Shown here: positions 11,480 to 45,699 of the stretch, piece after piece | How the letters are laid out: each line of letters opens with the position of its first letter | Position numbering within the stretch: position 1 is the stretch's first letter | Assembly: GCA_026874595.1 (NCBI GenBank) | Contig: CM049310.1 | Coordinates: 7,314,001 to 7,378,000, forward strand | Length of the DNA stretch: 64,000 nt | Source: Sipunculus nudus | Lineage: Eukaryota > Annelida > Sipuncula > Golfingiida > Sipunculidae | Direction of reading: 5' to 3' | Notes under the pieces: model-generated | What the model was told of the DNA's origin: nothing | The model's database searches: none | The model's input: only the letters and a program-made list of their open reading frames with translations | Position numbers and translations under genes: made by a program

Positions 11480-14290
11480 TCTTAAGATAGTTTTAGCCTT
11501 AGCAGTACTGTAAGTGTTGTTGTGGTCTCAGGAACTGCCATGTGCCACCAATTTGTACAGCATTAATTGTCTTAATTGCCTTGTCATAGTACACCGAGAG
11601 TATGGAATCCAGGGCCACCATATGGTTGCCCTGTCTCTCTTATTGGTGTCAGGGGAGAATAAAAAAGGCAGAGCGGGAGGGGTGGGGTGGGCTTATTGTC
11701 GGAGCTGATGAATCTGTATTGCGTTTGAAACTATAGGCATTTCAGATCCAACTTCCATATAACAGTTATTGTCATTGAATAAGTAGTGAAAACAATGGCG
11801 TAGCTCGGAGAAACCATTAATTATAACACTGGATTACCGGGAACCCCCACTCCACCCCCTCTGACACAAGAGAGTCTGTCTAATAAGCCCCTATCAGGCC
11901 AATACCAATGCAGACTGCATGAGTCGTTTATTATTTAACGACAAATGGGGGCAAAAAGGGGGCATCATCTCACTTGCAAAATGTGAAATTAAGTGGGCAA
12001 ATTCCAGGAATTTCAATAATACACAAAGAACAATCCATTAAATGTTGGAGATTATATGGAGCATCATTATATTTTACAAAGCTCTTTTTTCTATTGTGAC
12101 ACAACGATTCCTTTGTCTCTAGGTTGAAGCTGTAGGATTTTCCCCACAGATAACAGAAAACAACACAGAAATTAAGATTTAAATTACCAAAATTGCCGAA
12201 AGATCTGTCCATAACATTATGGTATACTGCCAGTCTGATAGTTACACGTGATCAACAGGGTGCTATAAGGGTCGCGGCAGGCTACAGAACTTCGCCTTAT
12301 GTCGATTATCCTTTAGCCCCTAAACACGTCTAAATGACTAAACCTAGTGCTGACCAGTGGCCTACGTCTGCCTCATTCATGTGCACGCAGAAGAGTGGTG
12401 AGGCCTGAACAATCCCGGCTGTAGGCCAGCCTACTTTACAATAGGGGTGGCCTATTAATGGGCCAGTCCAAATACTGATAGCTGACGGATAGTAGGCCTG
12501 ATGTCTTACAAAGCCATTCGTTGATAGGAATTTGTGCCAGTATTTGCTCTGCTATTCACTATGAAAATCTGGATGTAGCATTGTGTACACATATAAAAGT
12601 CTGATTCCGGCGGGGGTTTGTATTGGAACCGACAACATATTCTAGTTTTAAAATTATCACACAAGGCGTACCTGGTCATATGGAAACATATCACGTCAAA
12701 TTTACATGTTAGATGCTTTTAGTTGACAACGCAGTTATATCGAATTCTACATAAAACAGGGATTTTTCGCGACACATTAAAGAGAAGTCACCTCCTCGCT
12801 AATGCAAATCAAAAGATCGCTTTAACTTCAAACAAGTATATTTCATTATGAAGTAAACGTACCGAAAAGAATAAATTGTAACCAGTGAGTATTTCTGCAG
12901 AATGTCACATCTATAGGCGTTTACCTGAAGGTAAAACAATGAACTCTGAATGTAGGGGATGAAGTGTGTCGTTCATGACCTTTGATATGAAGGCCATTTA
13001 TTTGGTTTCACAGATTTTCGGGTGTGCACATTGTTGCAAGAGCAGTATTAGATATTCTACAACTTCTCATCCTGGTATTATTTAGCTGTTTCTTTGACTT
13101 GTGTTTGTAAACCAGCACTCCAGTGCATAAGTCAGGGCACTAGAAATTATTGAAGTATAAAACATGGTACTAAGTATTTATAATGCATGGTGCTGCAGCA
13201 AGCAAGGCTCTGTTACTTTAGTCTGTACTCGAAACGCGTGAGGTTATTTCATCAGCTATATGTATCCAGGGCATGTTTAATGTTTTCAGATAAAAAATCA
13301 AATCTCTGGATAAACTGATTTTTTTTTGTTTGACTGCAATATCATCAAAGCAAAATAAATGCTTTAATTCAAGGACACATCCATTTCATTCAAAAGAATA
13401 AGCGATTGTGTTTCTGTAATCTGCGCAGTTTTATTTATATATTATAAATATGAACTATAATGATTGTTTAAAATCCAATAACGTGTTTAATTTAATTTCA
13501 AATAATTATATTCCTGAAATATATATTATATATTATATGTTATATATATTAAGTAATTTAAGTGAAATGATTTGACATGACGTATTACATTTGTCTGTAG
13601 TATGTGGGCCATGCAGTTAAACCGTTAATAACGGTACAGGCAAAATATCTTTATTTCAGTCTTCAACTCTAAAAAGTAACACTGATACTTTATACGTATA
13701 TTGAACGTGTTGCAGAAATTGTATACCCAGGGGTAAATCAAAAGACACAACATACATTAGGTATAGAATACTATATTAATTATGTTCAGGATAGTGTTAA
13801 CGTTTGTAGTGTAACGAGACTTTTGTCAGAATATGCATAGGAATAATTATGGGAAAGGGCCTTTTAGGTTGTATTAGCCGTTTTAAATATCATGATATTT
13901 TGAGGAATTCAAGAGTGGAAATTCTTTTAACATTCCAAGGAAAGTGCACGAGAATTCGTTATAACATTAACGCACAATATGTAACTCTCCTGCTGGGTGT
14001 AATGCTCTTTTTGGCAGGGTTTCTCCCTGGTTATAGACCATGAAATGCATGCCTTCGCATCACTGGTCAGATTCTTGATGGCGTTCTCATGTTGCAAGAC
14101 CCCTGATCAAATAAAAAAAATAACAGATCTGTATTTCTTCTTGTATAGCTTGCTTATAGAATTTTGCTTGAATCTGTTGCCTAGGTAATAATTCCTGAAA
14201 TAACTGAAATTGGGGAACACGGCCAAAAACAAAAACATCATTCAACAACATTCTCAATCAATCTTTGATAAAGGTCAAATTTGCACCTAT
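11480..14290. other. Intergenic, nothing recognised
   Basis: AT-rich sequence with a short TA-rich patch near 13520-13550. Small open frames show no domain. Confidence 0.35.
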
Positions 14291-14292
14291 AA

Positions 14293-14572
14293 GTAAAAAA
14301 AAATTAAAGGTATGGTTCCCAGGCACCGTCCGTGTCAATTTTAACGCCCGCATCAAATTTTTATTTTTATTTTTATTTCTATTTATCAAGAAGATAATTA
14401 ATACAATTTATGTAGTGTTTTTACCTGTTTAGCAAAAATATGTTATTTTCATGCTTTTCCCTGATCATATGACATAGTAATTGAAACATACAAAACAAGG
14501 TAAAAAATAAAATAGCGCCCGCCCGCACTGATTTCTGAAAAAAAAGTGTCTGAGAACCTTTTTTTTTTGGCT
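14293..14572. mobile_element. Harbinger-like MITE, copy 2
   Basis: About 280 bp with AAAGGTATGGTTCCCAGGCA at the left and a decayed partner (GTCTGAGAACC) at the right, flanked by TAA on both sides. Its internal sequence is in the opposite orientation to copy 1 (GCCCGCATCAAA on the left, GCGCCCGCCCGCA on the right). Confidence 0.7.
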
Positions 14573-15031
14573 TAAATTGTGTATACTTTTTAGGAACTCT
14601 TCAGGCCATCTAATTCACTATTCGGATTCACTTAAATGCCGCCCCCAAAAAGTGCTGCTACCCCTGACATTTAAGGCCAACGACCCATAGAAATGTTAAA
14701 GAGAAAAAGTAAATATTTCATTCTATTAAACACTTTTAAAATATAGGTTTCTCAAAATAAAATAGCTTTAAGATACAGCAGTGTACGTAGCGAAAGCATG
14801 TAGCGGGGTGACCTCTGATGGAGATGGTGAAAACTGTACATGAAACTATCCATTTATCCGCGTTTTCGCATTCATTGCTACAACAAGGACGTAAATAAAT
14901 TTACATCAAGTGACCCATATTCAATCATTATACTCAAAACGCCAGTGGTAAAATAAAAATGGTAAAATAAAAATACATATACGAAACTAACTTATTGTTC
15001 GATAACACTTCTACTTGATTAGGTAAGAAAC

Positions 15032-30962
<15,931 letters not shown>

Positions 30963-32335
30963 TCCTGGTGTACATTATATAATTTATTTAAAAACATAGG
31001 CTATTTTTGACACAGCATGGATATTATAAGGTCTGCTAAGTTGCCAAAGTTTTTGTACCACTTCTAGCAATAAGTATTTCACACCTTTCATTGTATGAAC
31101 ATGTTTATGTATGTTAATGGCATGTTATATGAACCACCATGAAGGTGTTCCTGGTGAATATTGCACTTTATATGGATGTTGCAATGAAGATATGCTGTGT
31201 ATCATCCAGAGGACCGGATATTTATATGATATTCTGGTGATAGCACTTTAGCAGACTTGCGCACTGTTTTATTTTTGAGTGACAAGCCTACAGGACCATC
31301 ATAAGATCAGGGAATTTTTCATTCATTTATAATTTAATGTTTGAAGCTACCTGTAGTTGCCGCCTAAATTACTGCCCAACAACCTTCCTTTTTTTGCAGC
31401 AAAGTATTATTATTTGCAATGCTTGGTCCACATTGTTTCTTTAAGAAGCAAGAAACATGTACCAGTGCATCTTTGTTTGTCAACATTTTTTAATAAACTG
31501 TATGCATGTTATGCTTGGGGAGGGAAAATTTGTGACACATTCCCTTTTATCAGGTAGAAAAGAAGGCTACAGGAGCATTTATTTAGTGCAGTGCAAGACT
31601 ACAATCTGAAGTAGGTCTTACTTAAACAAGTGTATGAAAATATACCTGTATGTCAGGACTACCTTACTAATAAGACAGCTTTAGTTGCAGGTAACTTGCA
31701 GGTAACTATTTTATGTAACCAGCTGTTAACCAGTTTTACACGTGTTTATATGAAAGGTATAAACCTACAAAGTTATAAGAAAACTTGGTATATCCTTTGA
31801 TGTGTAATGTGATGGCATGAAATATATAGTATGGAATGTGCAAATTCACTGTACACGTACACTGCTGTGTAGTGTTATGCAGTGTGGAACTAATAGTTGA
31901 ATGTATACATCAACATTTATTTTTATTAAGTTGTATTGTGACTTACTGCATATATTTTTATTATGCTCCCTTTGTCAGTATTCTCAGTCATAAATTGTGA
32001 ACATTGTAACTGAACACCCAGTCTATTCTATTAGGGACTATTAGATTGGTTCCCAATAAAATGGTAGTCCTATAGTCCGTGGACCTGCACTGATATACAT
32101 ACTCAGTCCCATGGTGAATTGATAGATTGTCAATAGTGTGCCATCACTTATTGTAACTTTGTGCAGACAAGTAGTGATCAGGCAGGATGTAATATTAGTT
32201 TCAGGGCTCAAGTGTCTGTTAGCTAAATATATACTGAACTATTCCGATTCCTCCTCCTGTGTGTTCATGTCTATTGCTGCTTAATTAAGACTAGTGTCAG
32301 TGATGTGTAGTTGTCAGAGATCTATATGTAATAAA
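30963..32335 (+). other. PTGES2 3' untranslated region (extent uncertain)
   Basis: Sense-strand AATAAA signals lie at 31492-31497, 32054-32059 and 32330-32335. The UTR could therefore be about 0.55 to 1.4 kb. No other gene is visible. Confidence 0.45.
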
Positions 32336-33309
32336 ATGTGTGCTATAACCTTACTCAGGCCTGAAGAAAATTCAGAATAGGGATCAACACATCCAGTTCA
32401 CTACTTTAAGATGACCATGGTTAGGCCGATACATTTATCCATGACAGCAGTTTCAGGGGTCATAAATTGTTATAAACTTGGGTTGTGAAGGTTAAGCCTC
32501 TGGAGCTGTTGGTGATCAGACAACGGTGACATTTCTGTATAGCACCAGTGTTAATATAAGTACAGGCATGAGGGATTTGCAGCCTCTGGTAGAGGCAGGC
32601 ACTTATTCTCTCTATCCTACCACTTTGGCTCAGTTCTGATGGATACTGTTTGGATATGATGTACATCAGTTCAAGAATTTTCTATTTTAACAAAAAGATT
32701 TGGGACCCAGATTTGGGGCTCAACAATTGTAATCAATTGCAAAATGTCTGCTCGTAAATGAATTTGTATGGAATCATGGGCCACCATGCTACTTGTAAAA
32801 TACCAAAAAGTGTGTAGTATTGGTGAAGATTGGCATTTGAATAAAGGTTAATGTGCATGTTAATCTGGAGAGGACGCAACAGATGCAGGTTTTGTAAATT
32901 GGCAAGGTGTGTCAATGTTGTACAAGTCACTATGTACACTAATGGACGCACAATCTTGTGTAATGAGACCAACAGGTTGCAGGTGTCATGTTCCACACTA
33001 TGAAATATAGTGGTATTCAATTATATATGAATTAAAAACTAGTGATGTAAAACCTGGAGCAGTTGTTTAGTGGACAATCCCCCCCCCCTTCTCAGAAGAG
33101 CAGAATGTTTATTTTTTCCAAGGGAAATCATTGATACCTGGAGCAGCTTTGCCCTACCGGAGTATAAAGTGTTTGCACTTAGCAAGGAGTGTTACCCTGA
33201 CACTTCTGCAACTGATCAGGATTTCAAACCCCCCCCCAAAAAAACTGGAAAACTAATCTCATGCCATGCATACACCAAACTGACAGAAACCCAGAAACTG
33301 AACACCGTA

Positions 33310-33831
33310 CATGTAGATATATACAATTTTATTTATTCCACAGGTTTAAAAAGAAGATAAGTTATATGGGTTTGTTCAAATGTAAAATGATTATTGGAAA
33401 CCCCAAAACTTGGGCTTCTCTGGAAAACTACAATACCTTGTTAAAAGGAGAACCATTTCTTACAGAATAAAGCAAGTTTTCCAGTTAAAATACAAATTAA
33501 TATGAAACTAGCTTCACCAAGTGCTGCAGTGAGCCAAGCCACAGGTCAAGATTCCTCGACATACACCATCCAATAATGTGGACACCTTGTTTGACAATGA
33601 ACTTCCACTGAACACGCTGGAGTTGATGCTTGAAGAAACTAAACTGACATGGCTTGACGATGAGTGTAGAGATCTTTTTATTATATCCATCAATTCATCA
33701 TTCAATACACGATGAAATGCATCACAGGACCTTATGTTCACATCTGTACACTGTTGAAACAGTCATTTTACACACACTTGTACACTTGTTCCCATAACAA
33801 TTCAAGTCTTTATGTGGATGGATATTTTCAA
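33310..33831 (-). other. DDX39B 3' untranslated region (extent uncertain)
   Basis: Minus-strand AATAAA signals lie at about 33677-33682 and 33329-33337, giving a UTR of roughly 150-520 bases. The gene converges on PTGES2. Confidence 0.45.
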
Positions 33832-40289
<6,458 letters not shown>

Positions 40290-40505
40290 TATGTTTGTCT
40301 GTAAAATAATGTCATGTTTTGATATTATGACACAAGATTAATTATTCTGAAAGGTGTAACAAAAAACACGGTTCATGGGTAATCTTGCAGAAATGGGGTT
40401 TTCATTTTTAATACTCATTACAAGATGGTGGCCCCGTGTTAATTAGCAAGATACTATACCATTAAACTGGTTAAAGGGCTTAAGCAAATTTAGAATTGTC
40501 CAGAA

Positions 40506-41658
40506 GGCCAAAAAATATATAAAAGTTATGGTTCTCAGTCGCTGCATGCAATTACCCCCCCAGGGTTGACAAGTTTCTGCCATTGCCATTTCTGCCATGG
40601 TTTTCTGCCCGGCATTTGCCGGGCAGCAGAAATACAATTCTGCCCTTAGGGCAGAAATACCCTGAAACTGCGGTAAACATATTTTAAAAAAAAAAAGCAA
40701 CTACATAAAGAAGGAGGATAAAGATAACTATTTGTGACATTAAACAGTATCAAATAAATGACATGTTTGTAATTGACTATTGTACCTAGTGAGATTAGTA
40801 CATCACTAATTAGCTCCATCCATGCACATCATCACTCCCCTTGTCCCCTTCAGCCTCTATTGAAAGGATATTCAGCAACTTTAGCTACATTCACTCCAAG
40901 TTAAGAAACAGATTGGGTGTAAAGAAGGCCTCCAAGCTAGTTTTTTGTTACAGAATGTTAAGAGGCACTGTTGACCTTGATAATTAAGTGTCCAAGATAT
41001 TACTACCAATAGGGACTGTAAGTGACTGAAACTGAACTGAAAACAGTCTTAAAAGAGCCATCTGTCTCATGTTATCTACAAAAAAATCCACAAAGAGTGC
41101 TTATATTAAGGAAGAACTGGTTTAGTCTGATAAAGATCAGTGAGTGTTGATACTTTGATGCATTTCCGACTCCAGTTACACTTTGATGTATACAAAATTT
41201 GGATAACTATGTATATATATTCATTTATAATAAATGTATTTCAGCAGATTTTTATTAAATATGGTTTCTCACACTATATTATTGTTATTCAAGTGATAAA
41301 TCTTATATAGATAACCCCTTGCCATATGTAGCAATTTCTGTTTTATCTATCTGCCATTTCTGCCGAGCAGAAATACCTATCTGCCTGGCAGAAAACCAAC
41401 CCTGCGCCCCCCCCCTCCTCAATCCCATCAAAAGTGTTTATTTTGATCTTTCAAGAAGATAAAATAATACAAATTTGATTAGATTTCCTTTTTTTATGTA
41501 GTGCTGTAACCTGTAAAGCAAAAAGATTCCATTAAAGTATAGTTTTCCTAGTTTTCCCTGATCATATGACATTTTAATGGAAACATTGGAAAAATTGCCC
41601 ACACGAACCTTTTGCTGAAAAAAAAGACCCAAGAACTATACTTTTTTTTGTTTGGACC
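40506..41658. mobile_element. Harbinger-like MITE, copy 4, split by a hAT remnant
   Basis: The left part (AGTTATGGTTCTCAG) and right part (AAGAACTATAC) match the ends of the other MITE copies. The interior is interrupted at a C-rich site by the element at 40561-41404. It lies in the intron upstream of the DDX39B start codon. Confidence 0.65.
40561..41404 (+). mobile_element. hAT-type element remnant
   Basis: Ends are CAGGGTTG and, inverted, CAACCCTG, followed inward by TTTCTGCC runs, typical of hAT. Flanks are C-rich: TACCCCCC left and CGCCCCCC right, 6 of 8 matching, which could be a decayed 8 bp duplication. Near 40854-40985 the plus strand reads a decayed hAT C-terminal dimerisation segment (SIERIFSNFSYIHSKLRNR), the tail of a transposase pseudogene. 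The rest of the transposase is gone. Confidence 0.72.
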
Positions 41659-41879
41659 TTTGGGGGGGGTTGGGGGGGGGGGGGGGTGATTGGGGTGGTG
41701 ATATGAGAATAACTGTACACCTGTCACAGCAGGGGATCTCCCCCAGTGACTGTAACAAATCAGAAACCCTGGCATAGCTGACTTCCAGTGACCTGGAGTG
41801 GGACCCTGCATCTGTAATCAGAGCAAGTGACTACAGAAAAAAAATCAATAACTAGCTTAATTTTCAAGCTTTTATTTCC

Positions 41880-42533
41880 AAATTTCAGATTTAGACAAAC
41901 TAAATATTTATGTTTACATGCTGTGAAAATTAAATCAATGGTGCTTACAGGAAAAAAACGTGCCATGGTCAAAGTTGGGCAAAATTTAAGGTACTGATTT
42001 TTTTTTATGCTAATAACTTAAAAAATTTACAAAATTCAGATCTAATTTTGGGTAAACAATTGAATCTTAATTAAACATAGTTATATACTTGAAAAAATAG
42101 ACTCTAGTTTCAAAATTTTTCATGTTAAGTGAGTTATTATTTTTCCTGATTTTTTACAAAGTCCAATATGTTTGGGCCCACAACTTAAAGAATTTATATT
42201 TTACAGACTTAATTTCTGGCATGTACATAGGAACTATATAGAGGAATATTTATGGTAAATATGAGGAAAAACAGATGAGTGGTTTTGATATGAGGCAGTC
42301 CTGAAGTGTGAAAATAGGATTTTAATAAAAAAATTGAGGTTTTTCCTTAATTTCATCAAGTGAAACGAAGTCGCAAAGACCCAGTTTTCGGCTTGGTAGG
42401 AGATCTTGGGGACATTATGCTGAATTTTGGATTCCTAGGTCTTACGGTTTACGGACGGACTGACAGACGGACGGACGACGGACAATGGACCACGACTATA
42501 GCTCAGATGACTTATAGTCAGCTGAGCTAAAAA
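41880..42533 (+). repeat. Interspersed repeat with hairpin end, copy 1
   Basis: About 650 bp, matched in the same orientation by 62240-62876. It ends with a GACGGACGGACGACGGAC run and a 31-base hairpin at 42499-42529 (arms TAGCTCAGATGACT and AGTCAGCTGAGCTA). No coding capacity. Confidence 0.65.
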
Positions 42534-43010
42534 TTGGACAGATTATTAATAAGAAAGCCTGTTTTAGGCAGGTCATCTGTAGTCTGTACTGCAATTTTAG
42601 TTGTACATGTATACAGTATGATAGTAATTTGATAGGTTACATTTCATTGTCGAAACCTTGCCAGTTCAAGTCTTCACCAGTGTTCACGTTATCGATTTTA
42701 TCAAATTATCATTCTGATCTGATTACGCAGTCGTTGAGTCTCTATTGATCGGTCCATGTAAGGAGTATCACGAATATGCTATAAACCCTCCTAAAAGATC
42801 AGATTAAAATTTGTTTACCGGCACTGAAGACCATACACGATGGAAGTAGGCCATGATACATCGACAAATTTACACCGAAATTTATCCCTTTTTAGCCAAA
42901 GGATTAGCGAAATATATTAAAATTATCAATGTATTATACCAATCAATCGCACTCAAATGTATATTCGGAAGGCAGCTTTAAAAATAGAGTACGATTACAT
43001 TGGATCTTAC

Positions 43011-43090
43011 CTGTACTGTGTGTTCAACGGCTACGACTTCTTTGTGGGTATAGGACTTCTCAGTGTGATCTTGTTGACGCGTCACGTGCA
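43011..43090 (-). other. Probable untranslated first exon of DDX39B
   Basis: The first coding exon is preceded by a splice acceptor (ATTTTACAG, exon from 40298), so an upstream exon is needed. A strong minus-strand donor, GTACAG|GTAAGATCC, lies at 43011/43010 and is a good candidate. The upstream side holds GACGCGTCACGTG. The 5' boundary is a guess. Confidence 0.45.
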
Positions 43091-43349
43091 ATCACCAAAC
43101 CTCTGATTGGTTAGTGGTATGTTCGTGAAAACACCGGATGTTGCACAATTCTCAATTGCTTGTTCAGCGGAATATATTAAATTCCGATGTCCTAAGCAAG
43201 CTTGTAATATGCTTATGTCACTATTGATCTTCAAAGCAATTGCTAAGAACAAAATCCTGTGAAACTTTAAGTTTGTATAATTTTCCCTCAAGGTTGGACA
43301 AGCCAATAGGAGAGGGCGTTACATCGTTCCCTTCGTTTTATGGGCTATA

Positions 43350-44133
43350 GGTCGATTTCGGCCGCCGACGATATCGGCCGCCGGCCTCAAATCGACCATA
43401 TCGGCCGCCAGCCGGCAACCATTTCGGCCGCAACCCCGACGATGCCACTCTGCCCAGCCAACCGTATCGGCCGCGACTTGGGCGGCGGGGCATCATTTCG
43501 GCCGCCGGGCTTCCTCATCCCTAGCCGCCGTTCTACTAGGTTACCTAATTACAACTTACACGGCTACATATTAAGTCCTAGCTGATTAAACCTTAAATGT
43601 GAATTTAATCATTGGAAGAACTCAAACGCACACATTTCAGTACACTCATTTACACAAACACCTTCAAACAAAAACATATATGCATGCAAGCAACCACTAA
43701 CAAAAATAAATAAACAAATAAAACTTTTTACACCTTTTTAATAGACATTTAGTACATATTTATTCGATTCAATCATCGCCGAGAAAGTACGTGAAGTTTA
43801 CATGTATTTATTTCAAATGGATTCTACAAAAAGCACAATGTACTGATTGACGTACTTTTTAACATACAATATAATCATGATATATATTATGATTAATATA
43901 TACCATATAAACATTAGGACTTAAGTGAAAAGTGGAAAATTATAACATGATCAAACTTAATTATTCGTATATATCAGAGGATAGGCCTACATTAAACATT
44001 TATATAGACCGACTGATACATATGTACACGTCATTAGAATTGCAGCAATTTTATACACAAACTCACAAATATAACTATATTTAAGAATGAAAGTATATAT
44101 CTATATATATATTATATACATATATATAATTAC

Positions 44134-44199
<66 letters not shown>

Positions 44200-44735
44200 G
44201 GGGAGAGAGAGAGAGAGAGAAGGAGATTAATAATTATTTTTTTATAGTGCCTGTTAATAAAACTTGAGACGATTTGCTTAAAATACATCACGACAATTGA
44301 AACCTGGTTTGCTATCGTTTCATATACATTTGTTAACGATTAACGAAGTTACAGGACAAAGTAATGTTCTATATTATTTAATGCAAGTACGTGTGTATTG
44401 TCACTCGAGATTTTTACTTACGCATGTTTCTTATAAATATGACTAGGCCTAATCATATTTTGAATAAATATATATTTTTATTAAGAGCATCATATTTCTG
44501 GTTGAATAAGCTAGTTCTTATTACGATGTAACCGTGTTTGTGGTAATGAGGTAGACCGGCGGCCGAAGTGGTGCCCCGCCGCCCAAATCGCGGCCGATAT
44601 GGTTGACTGGCCAGAGTCAGGGCCAAGCAGTTGCATCATCGGGGTTGCGGCCGTAATGGTTGTGCGCTGGGCGCTGGCGGCCGATATGGTCCATTTGAGG
44701 CCGGCGGCCGATATCGTCGGAGGCCGAAATCGACC
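43350..44735. mobile_element. Fold-back element with GC-rich TCGGCCGCC arms
   Basis: Long inverted arms (about 190 bp each, 43350-43535 and ~44555-44735) start and end with GGTCGATTTCGGCC and its complement, flanked by TA on both sides. The arms are built from repeated TCGGCCGCC-type strings separated by short spacers. They are far richer in GC than any neighbouring sequence. The ~1 kb centre is very AT-rich and includes a TA microsatellite. No transposase. The arms match across both halves but carry substitutions. Confidence 0.75.
44132..44196. repeat. (TA)n microsatellite inside the fold-back element
   Basis: An alternating TA tract followed by a short (GA)n run. Confidence 0.95.
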
Positions 44736-44761
44736 TAATCCGTTATATGGTGGTTGAAATC

Positions 44762-44837
44762 TAGACTGGTACCCTGTTCTATTATGGCCATTGGCCTAGA
44801 GCAGCGGTGCCATAATAGAGCGGGGTACCAGTCTATA
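44762..44837. mobile_element. 76 bp hairpin insertion with 9 bp target duplication
   Basis: The two arms (TAGACTGGTACCC... and ...GGGTACCAGTCTA) pair over about 27 bases with two mismatches around a 19-base loop. GTTGAAATC occurs immediately on both sides (44753-44761 and 44838-44846). A 9 bp duplication is typical of Mutator-like elements, so this may be a tiny MULE-type MITE. Confidence 0.6.
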
Positions 44838-45229
44838 GTTGAAATCGGAAGTACTCGGTTTGTTTCGGGAGAATCCGTACTTGACTGCCGTTTCGTTGGC
44901 GGCTGTGGGCATCGAGGCACAGGCGCTTGAATCCCTATTTATAATAAAGTCTTCATATCTCCAATGTTCTTTGAAATACTACGACAGAATCAGGTCAAAC
45001 GACCCAATAATAAAACGGTAATAGCCTACCGTGCTATCACCTGTATCACCTTTACACGCATATCAGTACAAAAATTTTTGCCAGAAAATATACGTTCCAT
45101 AAATATTTGATCTAGGTACCGAATCAAATATATATACATAATAACTGTAAAATGAATGAATGAATGAATGAGTAATAATGATTACATCCCTTGTAAGATC
45201 TTCAAATTAATTAATGTAACAGAACTGGT

Positions 45230-45665
45230 CCGCCATTGGACCTGACTTTGTTTCAGTTTTTCCTTTGCATTGAACAGTCTGCTGCTGGGACCCCTTGCAA
45301 TATACATTTTCTGAAAGATAGGAAAATTCTCTACATTTTAGGGAAATAGAAATTGTTTTGATGGAACAAGTTTGAATTTATAAGCGTTTTAATTTAGTTT
45401 TAAATATAAAAAAACGCTTATCAGTTGTTTGCTCAGATAATTAGGTTGGACTTTCAATTAATCCTCGACCGTCATCTCTGGCTGCCCTGCGTGTGCATAG
45501 ACTTAGCCCACGCATTAATTATTCACTTGCACCTCGCCATTGGCGGACTGACCCATTGGCCACTACAACCCACTCTCATATAGCCACGCTTTGAATCGAA
45601 CCCGGGTCGCCAGCGGAGAGGACCGAGCGTTTTACCACTCAGCTGTCCAGCTGTCTACGGGTACC
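45230..45665 (-). repeat. tRNA-derived SINE
   Basis: On the minus strand an A-box-like CTGAGTGGTAAAACGCTC is followed by a B-box GGGTTCGATTC (about 45592-45603), with the spacing of a tRNA gene but a poor cloverleaf. A body of roughly 330 bases follows. The far boundary is approximate; a (GAAT)n run at ~45154-45171 may be its tail. Confidence 0.55.
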
Positions 45666-45699
45666 CCGTTCTCCTGTCAGTTAATAAATAAATAAAATT

